This document shows positions 43,236 to 51,185 of a DNA stretch of 64,000 nt, in pieces. Source of the DNA: Anaerolineaceae bacterium (GTDB lineage Bacteria > Chloroflexota > Anaerolineae > Aggregatilineales > Phototrophicaceae); contig JACKCG010000003.1 of NCBI GenBank assembly GCA_020634135.1, positions 62,001 through 126,000 on the forward strand, in the 5' to 3' direction. Every line of letters starts with the position of its first letter. Position 1 is the stretch's first letter. The position numbers and the translations under genes are program-made. The notes under the pieces were generated by a model. That model did no database searches. It saw nothing but the letters and a program-made list of their open reading frames with translations, and was not told the DNA's origin.

Positions 43236-44895
43236 ATTTCACCCGCTGGATGGCCTGCTGCTCGCCATCTCTATCGGCATCACGCTGCTGTATGTGGCGA
43301 CAGCCTCCGGCGGATTCCCGTTGGATGACAGTTGGATACATCAGGTTTACGGGCGCAATCTGGCGTTCAATGGCGAATGGGCATTCATCCCCGGCCAACC
43401 AAGCGCGGCTTCCACCTCGCCGCTGTATACCGTACTGCTGGCGGCGGGTTATAAGCTCGGCGTGGACTACCGGCTGTGGACTCACGTCCTGGGGATGCTG
43501 GCACTGTGGATAACGGCGATGCTTGGCTCACGTTTGGCGGAGCGCCTCCTGCCGGGTGTGCGCGGCATCCGGTTGGCAGCAGGTTTGGCGCTGGCGCTGG
43601 CGTGGCATCTGGTATGGGCGGCTGCCTCCGGCATGGAGACGATGCTCTTCAGCATGTGGACGCTGGCGGTGATGTTCTTAGCCTTTGTCCCTATGTCCTT
43701 TTCCTCCCCTCGCCCTGAGGGAGAGGGGCCGGGGGTGAGGGGGAATCATGGCCTCTCCTTCCGCTCCGGCGTGGCATTCGGCCTGGTCGGGGCGCTGGCA
43801 ACGCTCACCCGCCCGGAAGGGGCAGTGCTGACTGGAATCGCCGGGGTGATGGCGGTGACAAACGCCGTTTTCCATGTTGTAGGGGCGCACGGCGGTGCGC
43901 CTTCGTCTGTGCAGGCTGTAGGGGCGGGTCTCAGACCCTCCCCAAATACGATAGGTCGGGGTGAGGTAATCCGCTGGTGCATAGGCGCGGCGGTGGGGTT
44001 CGCCTTGCTGATTACGCCGTACTTTGCGCTGAATCTCTCATTGGCCGGGGGCTTGCTGCCGGATACGGCGGCGGCGAAACAGGCGGAGAACGCCCCGGCG
44101 CTGGCACTCTCGTTCCTCGAACGGGCGTGGATAATGGTGAAACCTCTGCTGGCGGGCGGGCAGGTGCTGCTGCTGCCGGGCATGGTCGCGTTCGCGGTGA
44201 TGATTTTGCCACACCCGGTAAAACCCGATGTAAGGGCGTGGTATACCGCGCCCCGACTGATCGGCCTTACCCTCCTCCTCTGGCCGCTGGCGTTGATCGC
44301 GTTATACGCCGCCCGGCTGCCCGCCCCTTACCAGCATGGGCGCTACGTCATCCCATCGCTGCCCGCGCTGATTCTGGCTGGTGTCGTGGGCACCGCGTGG
44401 CTGACTCACGCCGGGAAACGCACGCTGGCAGGGCGCGTGCTGTCACGTTCGCTGGCGATTGCGGCGGGGCTGGCGTTCGTCTACTTCGTGCTGCTGGCCG
44501 GGCCGGGCGTGTACAAGCAGGATGTGGCGATTATTGACCAGGAGATGGTCGCCGCCGCCGGGTGGATAGCAACCCATTTGCCGCCGGAAGAACTCCTGGC
44601 GGTGCATGACATCGGCGCGGTGGGCTACTTCGCGCCGCGCCCAATCCTCGATCTGGCCGGGTTGGTCAGCCCGGAGGTCGTGCCGTTCATCCTCAATCCG
44701 CCGGATTTGTGGGCGTGGCTGCAAGCGAACGGGGCGCACTATCTGCTGGCATTCCCCAACCAGATTCCCGGTGGGGATAGTAACGACTCGCACCTGTGCC
44801 AACCGGCGGTATGGGCATCCGGTGGGACAGCTTCTCCGGCGGCGGGCGGGCCGAACATGGCGGTCTACCGCCTGGCGTGGGCGGGGTGCGGTTAG
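43216..44895 (+). CDS. GT-C family membrane glycosyltransferase with several repeat-derived insertions
   Basis: 559 residues, about nine to ten membrane helices. The outer loop 'FPLDDSWIHQVYGRNLAFNGEW' (two pieces) is characteristic of PMT-like GT39 proteins in Chloroflexota and carries the likely catalytic Asp pair; 'RPEGAVL' and the C-terminal 'HDIGAVGYFAPRPILDLAGL' are further family landmarks. Three repeat-derived segments sit in loops: 'SPRPEGEGPGVRG' (43700-43742), the segment coded by 43879-43943, and 'DVRAWYTAPR' (44230-44254). All keep the frame. The gene overlaps the previous one, so both are expressed together. Confidence 0.7.
   Translation: MRSLLSRFHPLDGLLLAISIGITLLYVATASGGFPLDDSWIHQVYGRNLAFNGEWAFIPGQPSAASTSPLYTVLLAAGYKLGVDYRLWTHVLGMLALWITAMLGSRLAERLLPGVRGIRLAAGLALALAWHLVWAAASGMETMLFSMWTLAVMFLAFVPMSFSSPRPEGEGPGVRGNHGLSFRSGVAFGLVGALATLTRPEGAVLTGIAGVMAVTNAVFHVVGAHGGAPSSVQAVGAGLRPSPNTIGRGEVIRWCIGAAVGFALLITPYFALNLSLAGGLLPDTAAAKQAENAPALALSFLERAWIMVKPLLAGGQVLLLPGMVAFAVMILPHPVKPDVRAWYTAPRLIGLTLLLWPLALIALYAARLPAPYQHGRYVIPSLPALILAGVVGTAWLTHAGKRTLAGRVLSRSLAIAAGLAFVYFVLLAGPGVYKQDVAIIDQEMVAAAGWIATHLPPEELLAVHDIGAVGYFAPRPILDLAGLVSPEVVPFILNPPDLWAWLQANGAHYLLAFPNQIPGGDSNDSHLCQPAVWASGGTASPAAGGPNMAVYRLAWAGCG
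43700..43742. repeat. C/G-rich dispersed repeat inside the glycosyltransferase gene
   Basis: CCTCCCCTCGCCCTGAGGG followed by AGAGGGGCCGGGGGTGAGGGG. A G/C-tract repeat common in GC-rich environmental genomes, here translated as 'SPRPEGEGPGVRG'. Confidence 0.7.
43879..43901. repeat. In-gene palindrome 4
   Basis: GTAGG then GGCGCAC, loop, GTGCGCC: perfect 7-bp stem. Confidence 0.75.
43918..43943. repeat. In-gene palindrome 5
   Basis: GTAGG then GGGCGGGTC, TCA, GACCCTCCC: 9-bp stem with one mismatch. Confidence 0.7.
44230..44254. repeat. In-gene palindrome 6 (diverged)
   Basis: GTAAGGGCGTGGTATACCGCGCCCC: GGGCG-GGTATACC-CGCCC pairing with two mismatches. Looks like an older member of the family. 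Confidence 0.55.
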
Positions 44896-45303
44896 CTCCA
44901 GGTGTGGCAGACTTTTCCCCCGGTCATTCCCTTGACCAGGAAGCGGCGTCCCGCCTCGCATGAATCCTGAACAAATGTTCTAACAAAGATTCACCCTTTT
45001 TTTCCGCAGTTGTGCTACAGTAAATCTGTAACCATACGTCCTACACCCTAAGGACTCATGACGATGCCCTTTCCACTCAGCACTTTCTACTACCCCTCCT
45101 CAAGACTCAGCACTCAAGACTCAGTACTGTCCTTAACGCTTTTGCAGCAAAATCAGCCGTTTTGCGGCAAAAATCACCAGGAATCATGAACGGCTCACGG
45201 GAGGATTGCGGCAATCGCTGCAATTGCAGCGAACATGGATTTTGCGGCAATTTTGCATGGCGTTACGCCGGAACACCCCTGCCAGCCCTGCCCCAGATTG
45301 CCG
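44896..45303. other. Gene-free interval with several palindromes
   Basis: No credible gene in these 408 bases. It contains GAACAAATGTTC (44969-44980), TACAG-TAAAT-CTGTA (about 45015-45029), a repeat of 'actcagcact' words (45073-45127) also found near 6533 and 8499, and five TTGC(A/G)GCAA-type palindromes (45140-45250). Frames across it are short and lack ribosome binding sites. Confidence 0.5.
45140..45250. repeat. Cluster of five TTGCRGCAA palindromes
   Basis: TTTTGCAGCAAAA (45140-45152), TTTTGCGGCAAAA (45160-45172), GATTGCGGCAATC (45204-45216), CGCTGCAATTGCAGCG (45216-45231) and TTGCGGCAA (45242-45250). Confidence 0.75.
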
Positions 45304-45672
45304 CTAAACCGCATTTCGAGCGGCACGCCGCCCATAAATTTGCGAGATACCCATGCTCAGGCATACCCCGCCAATCGGGACGATAACCAGCCACCAGTCC
45401 AGTGGCATCGGCCATGCCAGCGGAATCAACCAGGGGACAGTCGCCAGCGCGCCGCTGATGACCTGGCCCAGACCCCACCAGGCCGCCGGTTCCGCCGCCA
45501 GCGTGAAGGATTGTTCGGGAAAAGTGACTTCTCTCCATGAAGCCTGAATCGTGTTGTAAGTGGTCGTCACCTGCCCGCGAAGAACCGCTTTCAGGCCGCG
45601 CACGATGAGGATCAGGCCGTATATCCCGATAACGATATACACCGCGCCCACGCAGTAAATCAGTGAAAACAT
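45304..45672 (-). CDS. Small membrane protein of unknown function
   Basis: 122 residues with three hydrophobic segments (about 5-28, 63-85, 90-112) and a basic C-terminal end. AGAGGAGC precedes the ATG. A TATAAT lies 33 bases upstream. No family recognised. It stands alone, convergent with the glycosyltransferase genes across a palindrome-rich gap. Confidence 0.6.
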   Translation of the reverse strand: MFSLIYCVGAVYIVIGIYGLILIVRGLKAVLRGQVTTTYNTIQASWREVTFPEQSFTLAAEPAAWWGLGQVISGALATVPWLIPLAWPMPLDWWLVIVPIGGVCLSMGISQIYGRRAARNAV

Positions 45673-45704
45673 AGCCGCTCCTCTGCTTCATAGTGACACC
45701 CTGC

Positions 45705-45733
45705 ATTATAGCCTGTATATTTCGCTCCTGTAA
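45705..45733 (-). promoter_or_regulatory. Candidate promoter of the small membrane protein gene
   Basis: Perfect TATAAT on the minus strand (45705-45710) with a weak TTACAG about 17 bases upstream. Predicted start near 45698. Confidence 0.4.
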
Positions 45734-45886
45734 CCAGAACTTGCCGCCCTGTAATGCCCCTGTAACCGGGAGACAACCTCGCTCCGCCATACTCTCAATC
45801 ATGAAACACACGCCCGCCAGAGCGTACCCATAACGGTCAGCGGGTGACTTTCCAGATCATGGTGATGGTATCAGGAGGCAATAACA

Positions 45887-46330
45887 ATGCGTAAGGTAAA
45901 GTGGTTGGTTCTGGTAATCGCGGTGCTGGCAGTCGGTGTCGTGGCGGTGAACGCCCAGGATACGCACCAGATAGTAGATAATCAGCTTTATATCAAGGAT
46001 GGCCGGGTGAACAGTTGGGATGTCGCCGCGCCGGTAGCCGTCTACTGCCGCTTCGATCATCCCTATGCTGACGATGTGGACATGAGCGTCCTCACCTCGA
46101 TTGAACTGCTCGGCATCAACTACGCCGGGAATGGCGAACTCGTCCTGAGTGTGGACGCCGCGCAGATTGATGCAGTGGGCGAAACCCCGGCGGAAGACAC
46201 CCTCATCGCGGCAGCGGGCGGCTTCAGCCTCTACCGGGCGGCAACCGGCAGTCTGTATATAGTCGGCCCGGCGGATGGCAGCGGCAACCCCTATCTCTTC
46301 GTCTGGGATCGTGGCACTGAAGGCTGCTGA
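45887..46330 (+). CDS. Small secreted protein of unknown function
   Basis: 147 residues. Signal peptide with basic start and hydrophobic core 'LVLVIAVLAVGVVAV', cleavage near 'NAQD' at about residue 24. The mature part is beta-rich with two Cys residues (near 54 and the last residue) that could bridge. AGGAGG lies 9 bases before the ATG, and a good terminator follows. I do not recognise the family. Confidence 0.65.
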   Translation: MRKVKWLVLVIAVLAVGVVAVNAQDTHQIVDNQLYIKDGRVNSWDVAAPVAVYCRFDHPYADDVDMSVLTSIELLGINYAGNGELVLSVDAAQIDAVGETPAEDTLIAAAGGFSLYRAATGSLYIVGPADGSGNPYLFVWDRGTEGC

Positions 46331-46384
46331 TCCAGGTAAAGCATAATCCCCAGCAGAGGGCATTCCCCCCAACCCTCCTCTGTA

Positions 46385-46421
46385 CCGGGACGCATCAGCT
46401 CAGGATGCGCCCCGGCTTTTC
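46385..46421. terminator. Bidirectional-looking intrinsic terminator
   Basis: CCGGG-A-CGCATC, 7-base loop, GATGCG-C-CCCGG then CTTTT. It lies between convergent genes ending at 46330 and 46449. Confidence 0.75.
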
Positions 46422-46448
46422 GTTTATCTTACTTTAACGGCAAGGGTG

Positions 46449-47069
46449 TTACTTCACGCCCGGCCATCCAATCGCCGCCAGCATCTCGCGCAGTGTCTCC
46501 ACTGGCAGGCCGACCACGTTGGTATAACTCCCCTCAATCCGGGCAACCGGCGCGAAGGTCTCATGCTGAATAGCATAGCTGCCCGCCTTGTCGAAAGGGT
46601 CGCCAGTGGCGATATAGGCATCTATTTCGGCGTCGCTGTAGTCACGCATGGTGACAGCCGTACACGTCACGCGGGTGATACCCTCGCCCCCCGCCGTGCC
46701 ATCCCCTACCTGGAGCAGGGTGAGCGCCGTGCAGACCTGGTGTACCCGCCCGCGCAGTCGCTGTAACATCTGGCGAGCATCAGCGGCATCCAGCGGCTTC
46801 CCCAGGATGTCACCCCGCTCGTCAATTCCCAGCGTATCCGCGCCCAGGATAACCACCGTATCAGCGGCCAGCACCGCGCCCGGCGTCGTCAGGGTCATGG
46901 CGACAGCGCCTGCTTTCTCCCGGCTCAGGCGGCGGACATAATCCAGCGGGGCTTCGTCGTCGTGCTGTGTCTCATCAATTTCCGGCTTGATAATGCTAAA
47001 CGGGATTCCCAATCCGGCCAGCAGTTCGCGGCGGCGGGGTGAACTGGATGCTAAAATGAATACTGCCAT
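46449..47069 (-). CDS. maf: Maf family nucleoside triphosphate pyrophosphatase
   Basis: 206 residues. Maf proteins hydrolyse non-canonical or modified NTPs (dTTP/UTP or m7GTP subfamilies). The N-terminal 'LASSSPRRRELLAGLGI' is the family signature; 'VLAADTVVILG', 'LGKPLDAADARQML', 'FDKAGSYAIQ' and 'SYTNVVGLPVE' complete it. A family-typical glycine-rich loop is slightly longer ('VGDGTAGGEGITR'). GGGGGAG precedes the ATG. The gene is divergent from ssb. Confidence 0.93.
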   Translation of the reverse strand: MAVFILASSSPRRRELLAGLGIPFSIIKPEIDETQHDDEAPLDYVRRLSREKAGAVAMTLTTPGAVLAADTVVILGADTLGIDERGDILGKPLDAADARQMLQRLRGRVHQVCTALTLLQVGDGTAGGEGITRVTCTAVTMRDYSDAEIDAYIATGDPFDKAGSYAIQHETFAPVARIEGSYTNVVGLPVETLREMLAAIGWPGVK

Positions 47070-47202
47070 ATTGCTCCCCCCCAGAGATTGGGGATAGTGA
47101 ACCGGGCGGCTCTGTGGTAGAATTTATGTTCTAAGCAACCCAACAAACCGGATTAAAACTCCACAAACCAGCATCAACCGGGTTGTGTGCTATAAATAAG
47201 AC

Positions 47203-47208
47203 TATAAT
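47203..47208 (+). promoter_or_regulatory. Candidate -10 box of ssb
   Basis: TATAAT; the TTGTGT upstream is only 14 bases away, so the -35 is unclear. ATG follows at 47242 after AAGGAG. Confidence 0.4.
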
Positions 47209-47241
47209 GAGCAGCAAACGGGATTTCAAGGAGTTGACATC

Positions 47242-47646
47242 ATGAGTTCATGGCATCAGACCATTGTGATTGGGAATCTAGGGCGCGACCCTGAACTGCG
47301 CTACACTCAGAGCGGCGTGGCGGTGTGCGGCTTCAGCGTTGCGGTGTCAGAATCGTGGACCGACAGCCAGACCAATGAACGGCGCGAGAAAACCACCTGG
47401 TACAGCGTCTCAGCCTGGGGCAAACTCGGCGAGATCTGCCAGCAGTACCTGGCGAAAGGCCGTTCGGTGATGATTGTCGGGACGGTGGAAGCGCGGGCGT
47501 ACACGAATAACGCCGGAGAGCCAGCGGCCTCGCTCGATCTGCGGGCGCGCGAAGTCAAGTTCCTGGGCAGTCGCGAAGGACAGGGCCAGTCGAATTACAA
47601 CGAATTCGCCCCGCCGCCGGATAACATGGGCGACATTCCGTTCTAG
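47242..47646 (+). CDS. ssb: Single-stranded DNA-binding protein
   Basis: 134 residues. OB-fold of ~105 residues ('IGNLGRDPELRYTQSGVAVCGFSVAVSE', split in the family pattern, with 'TTWYSVSAWGKLGEICQQYLAKGRSV') and a short linker ending in the acidic tip D-I-P-F that recruits SSB partners. The linker is unusually short (about 20 residues). AAGGAG about 10 bases before the ATG. The ATPase gene downstream may be in the same transcription unit except for the strong hairpin between them. Confidence 0.95.
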   Translation: MSSWHQTIVIGNLGRDPELRYTQSGVAVCGFSVAVSESWTDSQTNERREKTTWYSVSAWGKLGEICQQYLAKGRSVMIVGTVEARAYTNNAGEPAASLDLRAREVKFLGSREGQGQSNYNEFAPPPDNMGDIPF

Positions 47647-47666
47647 CGCCTCATCAAAATGAGCAT

Positions 47667-47727
47667 GACAACCGGGTATAAGGGAGCGCCAATGTGCGCT
47701 CCCACCCGGCGATACAACGTGGTTGTC
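47667..47727 (+). terminator. Nested 61-base hairpin after ssb
   Basis: Three tiers: GACAACC/GGTTGTC outside, CCGGGT/ACCCGG next, and GGGAGCGC-CAATGT-GCGCTCCC at the tip. It begins 20 bases after the ssb stop and is followed at a distance by GTTTTATT. It may terminate ssb; the tip shares its CAATGT loop with the repeat at 42043-42068. Confidence 0.55.
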
Positions 47728-47771
47728 CCCTGCCGCCGTTTTATTAGGTCACCCAACAGGTAGTTTGCCCT

Positions 47772-49076
47772 ATGGCCGCCGAAACCCCGCAAAACCCCTA
47801 TGTCCCCCCTGAATTAGACTCACCTGTGCTGGCACCCTTCGCCGGGCGGCAATCCGCTTTCGTGGCGCTGCACCAGCGATTGACAACGCCTTCCAAACCG
47901 GGGGCGCTGCTGTTTCTAGGGGGGCGGTACAGCGGTAAAACCACGCTGCTGCGCCGTTTTTCCGATTTTTTTGATGAGACCTATATCCCTGCCTATCTCT
48001 CATTGCGGGAAATGCCCTTGGTGCGCGACGCTGCGTGGGTCCTGGCGCTGACGGGGGCGCTGGAGCGCGGTCTGAGCGAAAACGAATACACCTTGAGCCG
48101 CCTGCCGGAGACCCCCGATACGGATAACAAACTGCGTTCATGGCTGCGCGATACCTACCTGCCGGATTTATTCAGTATGGTACGGCGGCACCGGGTCGTG
48201 CTCCTGCTGGATGATGTTGATTGCCTGCTTGATGCGGTGACGGCAGGCAAACTGCCCAAGGACAGCGTCGCCTACCTGTACAGCCTGCTGGAAAACCAGC
48301 CCAACCTGGGTATGGCGCTCACGCTTGACAGCCGCCGGGAGCGCGATGTGGACCGCCTGAGTCCCCTGGTGCGCGGCGAGAACATCTTCCGGTTGGGGTC
48401 GCTCTCCCCTGATGAATCCGCCTGGCTGCTTCAGACTCCGGCAGCGCCGTACTACACCATCAGCGACGAGAGCGCAGCCGCTATCCACAAAGCCACCGGC
48501 GGGCAGCCTTATCTGCTCCAACGCTGTGGTTTCTTCCTGTTCCAGGGATGGGCGGCACACCCTGACCAGCAGCCCCTGACTCCGGCAGCCGTGAAAACCT
48601 GTATCCCGCGTGTGTATGCCACCAGTGCGGGCGATTTCCAGCGGGAATGGGATCTGCTCAACGCCAACGAACGGCTGGTGCTGACTGCTGTCAGCCGCCT
48701 CTTGTACACCGACCCCCTGCGGGCGATCCAACCGGCGGAAATTGAAGCCTGGCTGGTGGAGACGGACTACCCGCTGGACGCGACGGCGATCAAAGCGGCG
48801 GTACGTGGGCTGGAATACCGCGATCACATCACGCTGTCGTCCGACGGACTGACGGTGAATACAGGTTTATGGCAGATGTGGCTGCTGGAGAATGCCCGCT
48901 TGCCTGTCCCCCGTGCCATACAGGGCAGTGCCAAAGTGCCGGTTAAGCTGCTGTTGGCGGTGTTAGCTGGTGTGCTGCTGGTATTGTTGCTGGTGTTGGC
49001 ATTGGTGAACAGCACGCCGGAGTCCGTGCCGGATGCGCCCGCTGCACCTACTGTGACCCTGGCGACTGGGGGGTAA
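47772..49076 (+). CDS. AAA-type ATPase with C-terminal membrane anchor
   Basis: 434 residues. Walker A 'GGRYSGKTTLL' near residue 51, Walker B 'RVVLLLDDVD' near 140, and a helical/winged region after residue 250 ('GGQPYLLQRCGFFLF') as in Orc/STAND-like ATPases of the AAA_16 kind. One hydrophobic helix (about 393-415) near the C-terminus is followed by a Pro/Thr-rich tail, which would face outside. No Shine-Dalgarno precedes the ATG, so it may be leaderless. Its neighbour ssb hints at DNA metabolism but the anchor suggests a signalling or membrane role; function unknown. Confidence 0.7.
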   Translation: MAAETPQNPYVPPELDSPVLAPFAGRQSAFVALHQRLTTPSKPGALLFLGGRYSGKTTLLRRFSDFFDETYIPAYLSLREMPLVRDAAWVLALTGALERGLSENEYTLSRLPETPDTDNKLRSWLRDTYLPDLFSMVRRHRVVLLLDDVDCLLDAVTAGKLPKDSVAYLYSLLENQPNLGMALTLDSRRERDVDRLSPLVRGENIFRLGSLSPDESAWLLQTPAAPYYTISDESAAAIHKATGGQPYLLQRCGFFLFQGWAAHPDQQPLTPAAVKTCIPRVYATSAGDFQREWDLLNANERLVLTAVSRLLYTDPLRAIQPAEIEAWLVETDYPLDATAIKAAVRGLEYRDHITLSSDGLTVNTGLWQMWLLENARLPVPRAIQGSAKVPVKLLLAVLAGVLLVLLLVLALVNSTPESVPDAPAAPTVTLATGG

Positions 49077-49179
49077 ATATGGCGCTGTGTCACAGGGTGG
49101 AGCGCGTCACCTTACAGATAGCTGTGGAAATACCGTAATTCCAACCCATCTGCGAGGGTACGATATAAGCGGCCAGGGA

Positions 49180-49413
49180 CTACTCGGAATTTGGCAGTTC
49201 CCCTGGTTCGGCGGGGCGCTCGCGTTTGAGCAGGACATACCCGGCAAACTGTCCCTCTTCGGTGCAGTTTTGCTCGGATTCCACCAACTGCCAGCCTTCA
49301 TTGAGCATCTCGTCAATAGAAGCCGCTAATTCCCTGGGGAGGTTCAGGTGTTTCCCCCAGATATAGGGGATCAGTTTGGTTTCCTGGATGGTTTTAGGTG
49401 CATTTTCTAACAT
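49180..49413 (-). CDS. Small hypothetical protein
   Basis: 77 residues from the ATG at 49413; longer frames exist but translate into A/T-rich, unlikely protein. The sequence 'LPRELAASIDEMLNEGWQLVESEQNCTEEGQFAGYVLLKRE' (in parts) has the look of a DUF4177-like small alpha/beta domain in which a helix ends with 'GW.LV' and a strand follows. No ribosome binding site stands out. Possibly co-transcribed with the flippase-like gene upstream. Confidence 0.45.
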   Translation of the reverse strand: MLENAPKTIQETKLIPYIWGKHLNLPRELAASIDEMLNEGWQLVESEQNCTEEGQFAGYVLLKRERPAEPGELPNSE

Positions 49414-49559
49414 GGCAATCAGGTTAAATTCTAAGAAGGTTACCGTATTGTAACCCATCCCAAAATGCCACCAAATACCCAAAAATGGGGGGTATAACGC
49501 GGTTATCTTGCAGGCAGACAGCGGGTTGAAAAGCCCGCTGCCTGGCATATCCGGCAGGT

Positions 49560-50588
49560 TTACACCCTTCCTTCAACCTCTACCGGGGACTCAGCCGGCT
49601 TCTCTGTGCCACCGCTGAGGACATCCCCCAGCGATACGCCCATGACGAGGAGCGCTATCGTCCCCCACACAGCGTATCCCAGTACAGTGATGCCGTGCGC
49701 GATGAAACCGAGTGACAGGGCAATCGCGTCATCCATACCGAGCGCCTTGCCGGCAATAAGCACCGCCCCCTCAAACGGGCCGAATGAGGCGACACTCACC
49801 GGGATGGCGATGCTGAAAGAGGCCATCGTCACGGCGATAACCGCCATCAGGAACAGGTCGGTGCCAGGGGCGATATTCGGTACATCCAGAGCCAATTCCA
49901 GCGCAAAAAAGGTGAACAGCGAGACGCTCCAGGAAATCAGCGTCCAGATAATGGCGTGAGCGGCGCGTTTCCAGTTCGTCAGCGGTTTCAGGCCATCCAG
50001 CACGTTATCCAGCAGGCGTTCGAGCGGCAGCCGTTTGAGAAAAGGCAGAATACGCTCAACCAGGTTCAGACTCCAGTGAGCCAGGTTGGGAAAACGGGCG
50101 AAAACGATGAGAATGACGAACGCGCCCACCGCCGCCACCCCGAAGAGCGCCGCTGTCACGGTGATTTCCGGCGGGGCATCCGGCACACGGGTGAGCGCCA
50201 GCGCCAGCCACACCACCACCAGCACAGTGTCCAGCAGGCGTTCAACGACAATACTGGTCGCCGCAGTCAGTACCGGGATATGTTCACGGGTTGCCAGCAG
50301 ACTGCGGGCGACTTCCCCGGCTCGCAGTGGGAGCTGGTTGAGCAGAAAGGTGATATTGAGAATGTGGAAGGAGCGCATGGTCGAGATTTTATCGTCTACC
50401 AGCCCGCGCCAGCGGATCGCCCGCAGATACAGCCCGGCAGTCACCGAAAGAAACGCAACACCTATCCACAGCAGGTTCGCGTGCTGGATATTGTTCCAGA
50501 TTTCTTGAAGGGGTACATCCTTTAGCGCCAGCCACAGAAACAGCGCACTGACCAATACACTCGCACCCAGAATCAGGTATCGTCGCAT
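49560..50588 (-). CDS. Lysylphosphatidylglycerol synthetase transmembrane-like (flippase) protein
   Basis: 342 residues with about eight to nine membrane helices. 'AIRWRGLV' and 'NLPLRAGEVARSLL'-like sequence ('LNQLPLRAGEVARS') are the signature of the UPF0104/LPG-synthase membrane domain, and 'VVERLLDTVLVV' and 'SFGPFEGAVL' also match. Stand-alone versions are thought to flip lipids or lipid-linked glycans. No synthetase domain is fused. It follows dtd on the same strand after 119 bases. Confidence 0.85.
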   Translation of the reverse strand: MRRYLILGASVLVSALFLWLALKDVPLQEIWNNIQHANLLWIGVAFLSVTAGLYLRAIRWRGLVDDKISTMRSFHILNITFLLNQLPLRAGEVARSLLATREHIPVLTAATSIVVERLLDTVLVVVWLALALTRVPDAPPEITVTAALFGVAAVGAFVILIVFARFPNLAHWSLNLVERILPFLKRLPLERLLDNVLDGLKPLTNWKRAAHAIIWTLISWSVSLFTFFALELALDVPNIAPGTDLFLMAVIAVTMASFSIAIPVSVASFGPFEGAVLIAGKALGMDDAIALSLGFIAHGITVLGYAVWGTIALLVMGVSLGDVLSGGTEKPAESPVEVEGRV

Positions 50589-50707
50589 AGCTCACCTTTA
50601 GCTCAGGTTATGGGCATTCATGACACAGTACCCGGCATAGTACACCGGGCACATGTATCTTACTTATAGTGTCCCCGGCTAACAATGCCCTAAATACGCG
50701 GGCGGGG

Positions 50708-51157
50708 TCACAGGGCATCACTATCGAGGATAATCGTCACCGGGCCGTCATTGTGAATTTCGACCTGCATCATCGCGCCAAACACGCCGTTTTCCACCTG
50801 CTGGATGCCTTCAGCCCGCAGTCTTTCGGCATAATACGTGACGAGCGGCTCGGCAGTCTCCGGGCGGGCAGCATCAATAAAAGCCGGACGGCGGCCTTTA
50901 CGGGCGTCAGCATACAGCGTGAACTGGGACACAACCAGCACGCCGCCCGCCACATCCAGCGCCGAGAGATTCATCTTGCCTTCGGCGTCCTCGAATACCC
51001 GTAAGTGGGCGGTTTTCCGTGCCAGCAGTTCGGCCTGTGCCGGGGTGTCGTTATGGGTCACGCCGACCAGCGCCACGTAGCCCCGGCCAACCGTGCCAAC
51101 AACTTGTCCATCTACCTTGACGCTGCCGCGCTCAACCCGCTGTAGCACTACCCGCAT
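50708..51157 (-). CDS. dtd: D-aminoacyl-tRNA deacylase
   Basis: 149 residues, full length. Hydrolyses D-amino acids from mischarged tRNA. It carries both diagnostic motifs: 'SQFTLYAD' and the cross-dimer 'NDGPVTI' (family SQxxT and NxGPxT). It lies 28 bases downstream of the metallopeptidase gene, so it may share its transcript. Confidence 0.96.
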   Translation of the reverse strand: MRVVLQRVERGSVKVDGQVVGTVGRGYVALVGVTHNDTPAQAELLARKTAHLRVFEDAEGKMNLSALDVAGGVLVVSQFTLYADARKGRRPAFIDAARPETAEPLVTYYAERLRAEGIQQVENGVFGAMMQVEIHNDGPVTIILDSDAL

Positions 51158-51185
51158 GATAGGATTCTCCCTTTCCAGAATCGGT

